Source: Tillus elongatus (lineage: Eukaryota > Arthropoda > Insecta > Coleoptera > Cleridae). From it: DNA of 64,000 nt. Below, piece by piece: positions 30,067 through 42,835 of the stretch (position 1 is the first letter of the stretch; every line of letters starts with the position of its first letter). The stretch spans positions 66,939,529 through 67,003,528 of the forward strand of contig OZ023269.1 in NCBI GenBank assembly GCA_964006375.1, read 5' to 3'. Made by a program: the position numbers and the translations under genes. The notes under the pieces were generated by a model. That model saw only the letters and a program-made list of their open reading frames with translations, was not told the origin of the DNA and did no database searches.

Positions 30067-32971
30067 TGGATATGAAGAGAAATTGTTGATATTTTGGAGA
30101 AGATATGACAACTCCATACCTGTTTGTGAAAGACTCCCTGCCAAACCAAACATATAACAATGTTGAAATAGCTTTATTGAGCATAAGATATAACGAAGGT
30201 TCTTCGCTTGGTAAATTAGAAAAGCTTGAACTTTCCCGCATGTTGCAAAGTTATGAAGATGTATTCGTTCTGGATGCCGAGGCGAGTCCTTTTGCCGAAC
30301 ACTGCATCGTGTTGACCGATGATGTTCCCGTTGCCGTACCTCCTTATCGCATGTCGGAACCGAAGCGAGACATACCCCGAAGAGAACTCGATCGATTACT
30401 GGATGATGATACCATAGAGGAATGCGACTCTCCCTGTGCTGCTCCTGTGGTCTTAGTTCCCAAGAAAGATGGAGGTGTTCGTTTATGCGTCGATTATCGA
30501 CGAGTTAATTCAATTACCAGGGATGATAAGTATCCGCTTCCTAGAATCGACGATCTTTTGCACATGACAAAGAAGTCCGCCTATATATCCACTCTTGATC
30601 TCAAGTCTGTATACCACCAGATTGCTGTCAGACCTGGTGATCAAGACAAAACAGCGTTTGTTACGCCATTCGGAATGTTCCGAATCAAGAGAATGCCATT
30701 TGGCTTGAAAGGAAGCCCTGCAACCTTCATGAGACTAATGGAGGCCTACCGGACATAAACATGCTGTTCTATCTCGACGACATCATAGTTTTATGATCCA
30801 GCTTTGAAGATCACCTACACGATCTTCGCAAGGTGTTTGAAAGACTCAGATTATTCAAGCTCAGTCTAAACAAAGACAAATGTAGGTTCGGTTGTTCTTC
30901 AGTCAAATATCTTGGCCATCTTATTACTCCAGATGGTCTGAGACCAGATCCATCCAAGATTGCAGCCCTTAAGGAAATGCCAGAATCGAAGAACGTCAAG
31001 CAGCTACTCACATTGCTTCAGACCGCTTCGTGGTTTAGAAGATTTACAGAGAAGTTTTCAGGCATATCCCGTCCGCTGATCACTCTTACGAAGAAGAATG
31101 AAAAAGGGGAGTGGGGACCCAGCCAACAGCAAGCCTTCGAACACTTGAAGATATGTCTCACAAGTAGCCCTATTCTAAGACAGGCAGACGCTAGACTTCC
31201 CTACATTCTCCGCACCGACGCCAGTTCATATGCGTTGGGAGTATGTCTCTTCCAGGGGGAGGGACCCGACGAGGGACCTGTGGAGTTTGCGAGTCGTTTG
31301 TTAACTGAGGCCGAAAGAAACTACTGCATCACACAACGTAAAGCTCTTGCAGCAGTTTGGGGAATTGACAAATTTCGAGGATACCTAGATGGAGCTACCA
31401 TTATATTACAAAATGACCATCAACCGTTAAAATGGTTGCTATCATTAAAGTCACCTAGTGGTTGATTAGCGAGATCGGCTTTATCATTGCAAGAACTGGA
31501 TTTGAAAATTGAGTATATTCCAGGGAAATCGAATCTTATTGCCGATACTCTCTCTAGGCCTCCGATCCATGACTCAGAAATCAATTTCGTGGCTGTGGAG
31601 CTGCCTGTCCGACGTGCTATGGACCTGAGAGAAGAACAGATGCAAGACCCGGACACGAAGAAAATAATCACTGCTCTAAAGGAGACTGATCCTACTCTGA
31701 CCATCAATGCTAAATGTTGGTCTGAAAGAGGTTACATCATGTCCGATGGAATCCTGTATCGTTATGTTCCCAAAGAAGAGGAAGATGAACCTCAACTAGT
31801 GGTAGCTCGTTCAGCCGTGCCTAGAATTCTAACACAACATCATGACGCTGCCACTGCTGGTCATTTCGGAGTAGATCGTACTCTACATAAGATCTCTCGA
31901 AGATATTACTGGCCTAATATGAGAAAAGATGTAGATTACTTATCCAAATGTATCAAATGTCAAAGATTCACGATATCCACCCTTAAACCCGCTGGATTAT
32001 TACAGACCCCTGTACAGTCTCAGCGTTTCGAAACGCTCTCCATGGATTTGTTTGTTTCGTCCTTTGCCTGAAACCCCAGAAGGCCACAGATGTATATTAG
32101 TCGTCGAAGACACCGCCAGTAGATGGATTGAACTCTTTCCGCTAAAAGTAACTACTGCAGAAGAGTGTGCCAGATGCCTAGTAAATGAAGTGGTACTCCG
32201 ATTTGGTGTATCTAGAAAAGTAATTAGTGACAATGGACCCCAGTTTGTCAGTGAAGTTATGCAAAAGGTTGCACTATGCTTAGGCGTTACTCAGTCGTTA
32301 GTACCAGCCTACCATCCTGCATAAATCCCGTCGAACGAAAAAAACAGGGACCTGAAGACACAACTGGCGATCCTTACCAAATATGATCACACCTTGTGGG
32401 CTGAGAAAATCCCAGCTATCAGATTTTCTTTGAACTTTGCCCGATGTAAAATCACAGGTTACATACCTGCTTATTTGACTTTTGGACGAGAGTTGAGAAC
32501 CCCAGATGACGTCAACCGAGATTTAAGTTCTATCGTCCAGGATGAAAATTTTGTACCTCAGATAAGTATTGTCCTGGATCGACTTGGTAAACTCTCAAGA
32601 CTGCCCGCGAATCGCACGAGAAAAGTCAAGATGCTACGAAAAAGTACGCTGATCAAAATAGAAGAGACGTCATACATTTCAAAGTCGGAGAAACGGTTAT
32701 GGTAGCGACGCATACCCTAAGCAGTGCTAAGAATGCTTTCACGTCCAAATTTGCACCCAAGAGGGATGACCCCTACTTGATCCATCGAGTCGTGACCCCA
32801 ACAAGCTTTGAGGTGGCCAGGGTCAACGATCCAGCCGTCCCGCTCGGAAAGTATCACACTTCCTCATTGTCTCCCTATAAAGGTATAGACCAGTTTCCCT
32901 TACGACCCCTACGGCGTCGTGGACGACCTCCCTCAGGCAATAAAACTGCAGCTCCGCCAGATGTCGTATGA
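30067..32971 (+). pseudogene. pol: Reverse transcriptase, RNase H and integrase of gypsy element
   Basis: RT blocks VVLVPKKDGGVRLCVDYRRVN, STLDLKSVYHQI and FGLKGSPATF; the FYLDDI catalytic motif (about 30768) lies in a shifted frame and is followed by a stop. RNase H: LRTDASSYALG. Integrase: the HH..CC finger (HHDAATAGHFG, CIKC), the first Asp region broken near 32055, then WIELFPLK and ISDNGPQFVS. At least five stops or frameshifts. Confidence 0.85.
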
Positions 32972-33069
32972 GGCTGTTCCAGCAAAGGATATAACCTCCG
33001 CAGTTCAAGAACCTACCACTCTAGTTTTGTACCTCGCCCGAGACGGTTGCTTGGTCCAAAGGTGGAGAT

Positions 33070-33390
33070 TGTAAGGCAGAAGGTACCTGAACAGGTCCCA
33101 ACGCCCTCTACGGCAGGTGCCAATACCAGCCAGATGTCCAAAGTTGAGACAATTGAAGTGCGTCGACCGTATCGCAAGTCGCAGGTCACATGCATATGAA
33201 AATGGTAGACTTAAAAGTGAAGAGTGCGTGTCGTCCCCCTCTCGCGAGGTTTTATTACTAGAATTGTTTTAAGTTATTCTTCTTCTTTAGAATTCACACG
33301 TTATGTTAATCAATATGTTTTCATTAAACTATTAAGGCTTACCATTATTGGTGAATATTACACGAACCCACCGACCCAATTACACCTTAT
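33070..33390 (+). repeat. 3' LTR of gypsy element
   Basis: Matches the 5' LTR with substitutions and an extra stretch near 33298-33340. It is preceded by the purine tract and followed by target copy AATTT. Confidence 0.85.
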
Positions 33391-33395
33391 AATTT

Positions 33396-33626
33396 GATTA
33401 ATCTTATCAACGCTCGACAAGATAATAAATGCGAAATGCACGTTTAATTAAATATAAATTGCTTTTAACAATATTTCACGATGAAAATATTTTACCAAAT
33501 ATTTATATTATTTGTATTTTGTTATTTGGCATTTAATTAATTGTTTAATTAGACGTGATGCGTTTTATAATAGTACAATAGAAAATAGCGCTTCATCACA
33601 TACCCTCTTACATTACAATTTTGCTG
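33396..33626. other. Short unique DNA between gypsy and copia elements
   Basis: AT-rich, no gene or repeat recognised. The open frame at 33512-33748 is not a gene: it runs into the copia LTR. Confidence 0.5.
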
Positions 33627-33631
33627 AAATG

Positions 33632-33904
33632 TGTTGTAAAACAATGAAATTGTTCCAGTTTGTATTAGTCATTTGTAATCTGGCTGAAGTCTTGACTTTA
33701 GTAGGCCTGATATCTCGTCAAGAGAAGAAGAAGACCACTGGAAAATGACAATTAGGATAATAGTAAATAGTGAGTAAGTGCAACATGCAACTTTGTAGTA
33801 TGTAATAAGTAGTAAGTAATTAATGTCGATTTAAATATAGCAAGATAAAATGTCTCTAGTGGTTTCAATAATACCCAAATTTCCAGTAAACTTGTCGAAC
33901 AACA
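33632..33904 (+). repeat. 5' LTR of copia element (273 bp)
   Basis: TGTTGTAAAACAATG to TCGAACAACA. It holds a 33-base segment (around 33784-33822, TTTGTAGTATGTAATAAG) and a 7-base segment (TCTCTAG) not present in the 3' LTR. Confidence 0.95.
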
Positions 33905-33918
33905 GGTTATGAGCCCAG
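33905..33918 (+). promoter_or_regulatory. Primer-binding site of copia element (initiator tRNA-Met half)
   Basis: GGTTATGAGCCCAG directly follows the LTR. It is complementary, with one mismatch, to the anticodon-stem region of initiator tRNA-Met, the internal half-tRNA primer used by Drosophila copia and relatives. Confidence 0.8.
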
Positions 33919-34062
33919 ACCCGCTGAAAACGAAAGTAGTCGCGAAAAAGTGAGCGTCGGTTATCTGGAAATTGGCGGGACTGTAGAAGTCTTTGTGTAG
34001 GGCTGTGTGAAGGTAGAAGGTGTTAATACTCAAGTATTGAGGTTTGAAGGAAAACTAGAGAC

Positions 34063-37000
34063 ATGGCAGAACAAGTAAGTTTACAAATTGCTAAGTTGAG
34101 TGGAGAGAATTGGATTATATGGAAATTCCAAGTGCAGATAGCATTGAGATCAAAGGGCTACTTTGGGATTGTAGAAGGCACTATATTGAGACCAGTACCC
34201 CCGGCCAGTACCGTAGAATGGGACAATAAGGACGCAAAAGCTCAAGAAATTATTGTGTCCAGGTTAAATGAAAAAGTTATAATACATATTTTATCATGCA
34301 AATCTTCAGCACAAATGTGGACAAAGCTCAAAAATATATATGAACACCAGTCGCAGGTGAGTGTCCATTTATTAACTCAGAGATTTTTTGCGCTAGAATA
34401 TACAGAGGGGAATGTGGCAGAATTTATTTCCCAGTTGGAAGAAATAAAGGGTAGTCTGAAATCACTAGGTGAAGAAATTGGTGACAAAATGATAATCACC
34501 AAGGTACTTATGTCCCTACCAGAAAGCATGAAGTATTTTGTGTCTGCGTGGGAGTCTACCCCTGAAAGTAAACAAACTCTGACAAATCTTTTATCACGAT
34601 TGATGCTCGAAGAGGAAAGAAGTAAAGGCTCAGAAAAAGCTCAGGCTTTAGCAGCTGGTTCTAGTAAAGGGAAGTACATGAAGTATAAGAAGGATATAAC
34701 ATGTTTTCAGTGTAATAGCAACCATATGAAAAGGAACTGCCCACAAAGAGTGTGTAACTTTTGTAAGAAGCCAGGTCACTTGATGGAGAAATGTTGGTTT
34801 AGGAAACAAGGCAATGGGGACCATAGAAATGAGAAAAATAACGACAGGGGATCAGCTGATCAAGCACTTATATCAGAATGTGCTGTGGATATAATGGCTA
34901 TGATTGGGTCTGAGGACATCAATAAGCAAAGTTGGTGGATGGACAGCGGAGCAACCGAACATATGTGCTACGACAAAAACCAGTTTATAGAAGTTGAAAA
35001 TTTGACAGCAAAAAGACAAGTGAGAGTAGGTGATGGTACACTAGTAGAAGTGAAAGGAGTAGGAAGAGTTCAGCTTCGTGCCTTTAATGGAAATGATTGG
35101 GTAAGAACAGACTTGCTTAGAGTATTATTTGTTCCAGAGCTAGCAGTAAACCTTTTTTCATTAAGTACAACATTAGATAAGGGTTTTCAAATGCACTCTG
35201 ACAAAAACAAGTGTGAATTGGTAGATAGAGAGGGAAAAATAAGGGCAATAGCAAGGAGGCAAGGAAAATTATTTAGAATGGAGTTCAAGACAGAGGGGCA
35301 AGAACGTAGGTCACAATGTAATGCCGTCATAAGTTTAAACAAATGGCATCAAAGGTTGGCCCACATACATTTCGATCAGATTAGAAAATTGCTAAAAAGG
35401 AAAAATATAAAATTTGAAGATCAGAAGAAACCATTTTGTAGTGAGTGTTTATCTGGAAAGCAACACAGACTACCATTTCCAGACAGTAATAGCAGAGCTC
35501 AGATGACATGTGAGTTAATACATGGTGATTTGTGTGGTCCATTAGAAGTTGAATCTTTAGGAGGGGCAAAATATATGTTCACATTGAAGGATGATTTCTC
35601 AAATTTTAGAAGAGTTTATTTTTTGAAAAACAAATCAGAAACTGAAAAGAAGAATGTGAATTTTATAAATTGGGCAGAAAATATGACAGGGAATAAAATC
35701 AAGATATTGAGAACAGATAACGGTCTTGAGTTTATCAATGAAAAAGTCCAAGTCATGTGTGATAGTAAGGGAATTGTGCACCCGAAAAGTTGCGCATATA
35801 GTCCACAACAAAATGGCCGAGCAGAACGCGAGAATCGCACCATTTTGGAGTTAGTAAGGACACTGTTGCATGGTTCGGGATTGGCTAAGGAGTTTTGGAC
35901 AGAGGCAGCTAATGCAGCTGTGTATACACTAAATAGAGCAGGAACCAGTCCAAAAAAGGATAAAACACCATACGAGTTATGGTTTAATAAAGAGTCAAGA
36001 ATACAGTTCTTTCATGAGTTTGGGAGTAGAGTAAGCATTCATATTCCAAAACAGAAAAGATTGAAGTTGGATGCTAAAAACTTGTTTGGAATCTTTGTAG
36101 GGTATAGTGAAGAAGTAAAAAGTTACACAGTATATCTGCCAGATAAACAAGGCGTGGAGATACATAGAGATGTAATCTTTATACCAGAAAGCGAAGAAAT
36201 TCAGTTGAAGGGCATTAAAACAAAGAAAGCAGAAGAAGTTATTTATTTAAACGTTCCAAACAAACTACCAAAAACAAGCCGTTATGAAGAAATTGAAGTA
36301 GAAAATGAAATATTTGATTATGACAATATAGATAAATCAGAAACTCAAAATTTAGATAACCAATGCAGTGAGAATGTTTTAGAGGAGATTGCTGCTTTTG
36401 AAGATGCACGTGGATCAGATGAATCATTGAATGAATTGGAAGTAAGCAGTAGTCTAGAAGACAAAGGACAACAAACACAAAATGTAAGAGGCCAAGGAAA
36501 GAGACAAGTTAGACAACCTATATGGATGAAAGACTATGAAATACATGAATGTGACATGTGTTTTTATACAGAAAATGAAGAACCATTGGACCTAAAAGAA
36601 GCAATGTTTGGAAAACAAAGTGTGAAGTGGAAAGAAGCAATTGAAAAGGAACTGCAACTGCTTAATGACAATAATACCTGGAAAGAAGTGCCATGGCCTA
36701 AAAACCAAAAAGTCATTGACAGTAAGTGGGTGCTTAAAATAAAAAGTGATGGACAATTTAAAGCTAGATTGGTGGCACGTGGTTTCCAGCAAGAATTAAG
36801 TGAAGAGTTGTACGACTTATATGCACCTGTTGCCAAATTGTGTACATTTCGCATTTTATTGGCAATTGCAAATCATCATGGGATGGTTGTACATCAGATG
36901 GACGTTCAAAGTGCGTTCCTGTATGGTGACATAGAAGAGGAGGTGTTTATGACTTTGCCTGGACAAACTGTAAGTGACAGAGTTTATAAACTAAATAAAT

Positions 37001-38103
37001 CTATTTATGGACTTAAAAAATCACCCAAATATTGGAACATTAGGTTTGATAATTTAATGAAACAAGAAATGTTTGCAAGGTCAGAAAATGATTTTTGTTT
37101 ATATTCTAGAATTTCTAATAATAATAGACTATTTGTTTTACTCTACGTAGATGATGTTTTGATTATAGGATCTGAACTAAAAGAAATTTTAAAGGTAAAG
37201 ACCATGTTTGAGCAAAATTTTAAAATGAAGGATTTGGGGCAAATTTCTGAGTATTTAGGGATAAGTGTGAGGCAAAATTTGGATCAGGGGACTATGGAGT
37301 TAAGTCAAGAAAGTTACTTAAAGCGAGTTTTAAATAGGTTTCAAATGTCAGATTGTAATGATATTAGTACTCCTTTGGGCCCAAATTTTGACTTTAAAAT
37401 ATTAAGAGAGGGAAGCTCAGGTGAAAATTTGATAAAACTTTGTAGACAAATAGTTGGTAGCTTAATGTATGCTGTCTCAGGAACAAGGCCAGATTTATGT
37501 GAAGGCGTCACAATCTTAAGCAGATTTCAGGACAAAGCAAATAAAAATGTATTAGTAGCCTTGAAAAGAATTCTAAGATATGTTAAAGGTACTTTAGGGT
37601 TAAAGTTAGTATTTACTAAAAATAAGAATGCAGAAGTGCTTAGCGGTTATGTAGACTCTGACTGGGGGGGTGACATTTTTGACCGAAAATCAACAACTGG
37701 TTTCTTGTTCAAGTTTTATGGCTGTACAGTTAGTTGGGTGAGCAAAAAACAACAAACTGTAGCTATTTCCTCAACAGAGGCAGAATATTGTGCATTGTCA
37801 ATGGCAGTGGCTGAGGTATGCTGGTTACTTAAATTATTGTCAGACTTAGAGTTAGATGCAATACAGTTACCAATTAAACTTTTTGAAGATAACCAGTCTG
37901 CCATAAGAATTGCCAATAGTCCAGAAAATAATCGTAGATTGAAACACATTGACATAAAGTTTAGCTTCATTAAAGAAAAAGTAGATAAGGGCATGATTAA
38001 AATTGTGAAAATTAAAACAGATGATCAAATTGCAGACATATTAACAAAACCCTTATCTAGAGTTAAATTTGAGAAATTCAGTAAGATGTTAGGTTTAAGT
38101 TAA
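34063..38103 (+). CDS. gag-pol: Copia gag-pol polyprotein
   Basis: 1346 residues from ATG 34063. Gag ends in two CCHC knuckles (CFQCNSNHMKRNC at about 213, CNFCKKPGHLMEKC at about 231). Protease active site DSGATEH is near residue 293. Integrase: HQRLAH zinc region, then Asp489 (HGDLCG), Asp552 (RTDNG) and Glu588 (GRAERENR). RT has MDVQSAFLYGD and YVDD at 1028-1031. RNase H has VDSDWGGD, SSTEAEY and EDNQSAI. All catalytic residues are present and there is no stop. It encodes everything needed for copy-and-paste movement through virus-like particles. Confidence 0.95.
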   Translation: MAEQVSLQIAKLSGENWIIWKFQVQIALRSKGYFGIVEGTILRPVPPASTVEWDNKDAKAQEIIVSRLNEKVIIHILSCKSSAQMWTKLKNIYEHQSQVSVHLLTQRFFALEYTEGNVAEFISQLEEIKGSLKSLGEEIGDKMIITKVLMSLPESMKYFVSAWESTPESKQTLTNLLSRLMLEEERSKGSEKAQALAAGSSKGKYMKYKKDITCFQCNSNHMKRNCPQRVCNFCKKPGHLMEKCWFRKQGNGDHRNEKNNDRGSADQALISECAVDIMAMIGSEDINKQSWWMDSGATEHMCYDKNQFIEVENLTAKRQVRVGDGTLVEVKGVGRVQLRAFNGNDWVRTDLLRVLFVPELAVNLFSLSTTLDKGFQMHSDKNKCELVDREGKIRAIARRQGKLFRMEFKTEGQERRSQCNAVISLNKWHQRLAHIHFDQIRKLLKRKNIKFEDQKKPFCSECLSGKQHRLPFPDSNSRAQMTCELIHGDLCGPLEVESLGGAKYMFTLKDDFSNFRRVYFLKNKSETEKKNVNFINWAENMTGNKIKILRTDNGLEFINEKVQVMCDSKGIVHPKSCAYSPQQNGRAERENRTILELVRTLLHGSGLAKEFWTEAANAAVYTLNRAGTSPKKDKTPYELWFNKESRIQFFHEFGSRVSIHIPKQKRLKLDAKNLFGIFVGYSEEVKSYTVYLPDKQGVEIHRDVIFIPESEEIQLKGIKTKKAEEVIYLNVPNKLPKTSRYEEIEVENEIFDYDNIDKSETQNLDNQCSENVLEEIAAFEDARGSDESLNELEVSSSLEDKGQQTQNVRGQGKRQVRQPIWMKDYEIHECDMCFYTENEEPLDLKEAMFGKQSVKWKEAIEKELQLLNDNNTWKEVPWPKNQKVIDSKWVLKIKSDGQFKARLVARGFQQELSEELYDLYAPVAKLCTFRILLAIANHHGMVVHQMDVQSAFLYGDIEEEVFMTLPGQTVSDRVYKLNKSIYGLKKSPKYWNIRFDNLMKQEMFARSENDFCLYSRISNNNRLFVLLYVDDVLIIGSELKEILKVKTMFEQNFKMKDLGQISEYLGISVRQNLDQGTMELSQESYLKRVLNRFQMSDCNDISTPLGPNFDFKILREGSSGENLIKLCRQIVGSLMYAVSGTRPDLCEGVTILSRFQDKANKNVLVALKRILRYVKGTLGLKLVFTKNKNAEVLSGYVDSDWGGDIFDRKSTTGFLFKFYGCTVSWVSKKQQTVAISSTEAEYCALSMAVAEVCWLLKLLSDLELDAIQLPIKLFEDNQSAIRIANSPENNRRLKHIDIKFSFIKEKVDKGMIKIVKIKTDDQIADILTKPLSRVKFEKFSKMLGLS

Positions 38104-38193
38104 GGTATCTGTTAGATGTTATTTTCTTATGTAAGCTGTGTACTCAAGAATGTTTGATATTTTATATTGGGAAATAATGTCATTGAGGAGGGG

Positions 38194-38426
38194 TGTTGTA
38201 AAACAATGAAATTGTTCCAGTTTGTATTAGTCATTTGTAATCTGGCTGAAGTCTTGACTTTAGTAGGCCTGATATCTCGTCAAGAGAAGAAGAAGACCAC
38301 TGGAAAATGACAATTAGGATAATAGTAAATAGTGAGTAAGTGCAACATGCAATGTCGATTTAAATATAGCAAGATAAAATGTGGTTTCAATAATACCCCA
38401 ATTTCCAGTAAACTTGTCGAACAACA
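38194..38426 (+). repeat. 3' LTR of copia element (233 bp)
   Basis: Same ends as the 5' LTR, preceded by GAGGAGGGG and followed by target copy AAATG. Confidence 0.95.
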
Positions 38427-38454
38427 AAATGGAATACTGGAAAACTTAACCTAA

Positions 38455-38579
<125 letters not shown>

Positions 38580-38599
38580 AACACTACACTACACTCAAC

Positions 38600-40360
38600 A
38601 CTGTGTCTTTAGCACGTCTTCCACAAATGGGGGGGACAATCAATCACTTTATGGTTTTCTTCGCGGGGCACGTCACCCGGGCGGCGGTGTACGGCTTCCA
38701 TACCTGGCTGCTTGACTCGGAGAGGCCTTTCATTGGACGAAAACGTATTGCCTCTGCCAGGTGCTAGTTCGGACGGTGCGTGGTATGGCTTCAGGTCCTT
38801 AATGTAAACATGGCGAAGCCACTTTTTTTTTTTTTTTTTGTTCCCTCAGGGCTCGTCCGCGGCCTTGCCGCCTCGAATCTTTCAGGTCATATACCACTGG
38901 TGAGACGATCCCACTGACGGTGTACGGTCCAGCATATTTCGGGGATAGCTTGGATGCAAAGCCACCAGCTCCGAAAGAAAGCAGGCGGTCAATTCTTAAC
39001 ACTCGGTCGCCTAAAGCGCATTGTCAATCCCGTCTTCTCAGGTTGTAATGATGACTCTGCTGTGAAAAGGCCCTGTCATGGTTAGGTCTTACCAACTCAG
39101 CTGGTTGACTGTTGAGGTATCAAGTTCAGTGTCGTCTTCTCTGTTCGTATATATTGTTGGGAACTTCGAACTTACGCCCAAAGTTATTAAATGCTGGAGC
39201 GAAGTTCGTTGACTCATGTGTCGCTGTATTCATAGCAAATACAAGTTCTGGTAAACGCTCACTCCATAGACTTTGGTCCTGGTCGCAGAAATGTGATATC
39301 ATAGTCTTGAACGAATCGCGTAATTACTTGCTCGAATGAGGTATCTGACACTGCTTTGGCTGACGCGTTCCTTACTGGTTTAACTTCTACACATTTGGTA
39401 AACTTATTCAACGTTACCACCATATAATAGTGTCCCTTTTTAGATCGCGGTAACGGTCCTACCAGGTTTATAGTCGTTATTTCCCACGGCCCTTTGGTAA
39501 CAAACGGCTGTATCATCCCTGGCGGCTGTTGTTGCGATACCTTATACTTCGGGCACGTATCACATTGACGTACGTATTGGGCTATGTCGCGGAACATCCC
39601 TGGCCAGTAATAAGTGCGGGCTATCCTGCTAATGGTCTTAGCTACGCCTAAATGTCCAGCGGTTGGGGCGGCGTGCTTTTGTTTCTACACTTTCTGTCTG
39701 CAATTTTTGGGAACGCGTAACTTCGACTGACGTAGACGTCAGGCTCGTTAAAATCATTGGAATCTCAGAAATGACGGTACGGTTTGCCTTCCCGAATCGC
39801 ATAGTCCGGAAACAATTCGCGGTTCTTCTGTACTGCTGCTGGTTTTTGGACATACCAGTGACACTTGGCGTCTTCGCGGGTGAAGTACGCAAATTCTCCT
39901 GGTTCCTCGCTTAACAGTAACGGGGTTTGGAACAAGCGACGGCCACCCTATTCCAAGAAGCTTTTCTGTATCTGACGTCAAAATCGTACTTCTGTAAGAA
40001 AAGGGACTACGGATTGACTGAGGCCAACGAAGAAACATGTGCTCAGTCAAGACTGTAAATGGGTAACTTTCCAGATATGGTCTCATCTTCTCTATACCCC
40101 ATATTATGGCCAGGCATTCTTTCTCAGTTACGGAATGGTTCTTTTCGGGAGGCGTCAATTGACGGCTTGCATAAGTGATCACACGTTCACCATCTTCCAT
40201 TTGTCGTGTTAGCGCAATCCCCAGACCATCATTAGAAGCGTCTGTTTGTAAGGTGAAACGCCTTGAAAAATCAGGACACAGTAACACCGGTGGTTCCGTA
40301 AGGCTACTTTTTAATTCTTCAAACGCCTGCTGCTGACTTTCGGTCCACCTCCATTTCTTT
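38600..40360 (-). pseudogene. pol: Gypsy element fragment: RNase H and integrase remnants
   Basis: On the minus strand: SQQQAFEELKSSL and FTLQTDASNDGLGIALTRQ (RNase H, 40340-40180), then LTPPEKNHSVTEKECLAIIWG. After several frame breaks the integrase follows: QYVRQCDTCPKYK, TTINLVGPLPRSKKG (39597-39450), and its C-terminus AGGFASKLSPKYAGPY (about 38960). No LTR was found. The same gene resumes at 41933-41977 beyond the inverted-repeat element. Confidence 0.8.
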
Positions 40361-41932
<1,572 letters not shown>

Positions 41933-41977
41933 CCATAACGCACTTGTTTCTTTTTCAGGAGTTTAGTTAGCGGTGTC
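41933..41977 (-). pseudogene. Gypsy RT fragment between the inverted-repeat element and element C
   Basis: The minus strand reads TPLTKLLKKKQVRYG, the region just before RNase H in gypsy polymerases. This shows that both the inverted-repeat element and C entered the same old gypsy copy. Confidence 0.6.
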
Positions 41978-42550
41978 AGTAGGTATAGATGGCCGGTTCT
42001 GGTGCCACACCCGGAAGTGCTCCACCACCAGGCCAATGAAGCGGCGCGAAGCGCCGGAGCGACGTCACAGCAGCGTGGTTGGACGGAGAACGAAAAGGGC
42101 TCTAACCTGGGGTGACGTCATCGAAGATGGCGTCCAAGATGGCCGACCGGAAGCAAAAACCTGGGGAATTTAAATTTTTAGGCAATAAATGGCACCACTC
42201 GTCAACGTAAGAGGGCTAGGATTTTTGGTGGTGTGACGTAGGCAAAGATGGTGGTTTGCGCATGCGCAAACCCAACTTTGTTAATAGTAGATGTAGAGGT
42301 ATAGTGTTTGGTATGGTGTTACTCGTGGTGATGAGTAGAATGCAACGCCGCCGCACAGAATCAAGATCGTGAATCACGATCGCGAATCACGATCACGAAT
42401 CTGGATCTAGATTTAGATCTAGATCAAGATTATCATTTAGAAAATGGCTGCTGGAGCATGCGCAAACCAGCATTGTTATTAGCAGGTGTAGATATATAGT
42501 GTTTGGTGTCATATTAATCGTCTTGACGAGCAGATGCGAAATTTGGCAAC
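41978..42550 (+). repeat. Left terminal inverted repeat of element C
   Basis: Outer part has TGACGTCA (42113), AAGATGGCGTCCAAGATGGCC (42124) and the 16-base palindrome TTTGCGCATGCGCAAA (42255-42270). The inner part has dense GATC-rich short repeats (ATCACGATC, AGATCTAGATC, 42366-42435) and a second copy of the GCATGCGCAAAC motif followed by a GTGTTTGGT segment (42455-42530). Confidence 0.75.
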
Positions 42551-42835
42551 ATAGCGCCTAAATAAACAACTACAGAATATTTGCGGTTTTGCAAGTCTGA
42601 GCACGCTCGGAATAGAAATTGATGGCAAATTCTAGATCATATTATTAAAAAGGCCGGCCGTTTTATCAAATTTGTGCTTATATCCCATAGGAAAACGTGT
42701 AAAAAAGACAAATATAAGCCAAATAACACGTAACATAATGCATTTTAGGTACATATGTTAAAAAATCATGCAATTACCGTGTTTTTCGAAAACATATAAA
42801 TACCCAGCACAGTGAAATTACAGTTAAATATTAGT

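Larger units (their letters stand above)
27376..33390 (+). mobile_element. Ty3/gypsy LTR retrotransposon (decayed)
   Basis: Two LTRs (27376-27661, 33070-33390) with TGTAAGG and CCTTAT ends, flanked by AATTT (27371-27375 and 33391-33395). TGGCGC at 27666 is the primer site, and AAAGGTGGAGA before the 3' LTR is the polypurine tract. Gag, protease, RT, RNase H and integrase are recognisable in the usual gypsy order but in many frames. The LTRs differ at several positions, including about 40 extra bases in the 3' copy (33298-33340), so the insertion is not recent. Confidence 0.9.
33632..38426 (+). mobile_element. Ty1/copia LTR retrotransposon, structurally intact
   Basis: Complete element: LTRs 33632-33904 and 38194-38426 with TGTTG..CAACA ends, 5-bp target duplication AAATG (33627-33631 and 38427-38431), primer site at 33905, one uninterrupted gag-pol frame of 1346 codons, and purine tract GAGGAGGGG before the 3' LTR. 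The LTRs differ mainly by two indels (about 33 and 7 bases) and one or two substitutions. With the open frame this points to a young, possibly still active copy. Confidence 0.95.

Noticed and set aside
33512..33748. 78-codon plus-strand ORF
   Set aside because: Runs into the copia 5' LTR; the same text occurs in the 3' LTR.
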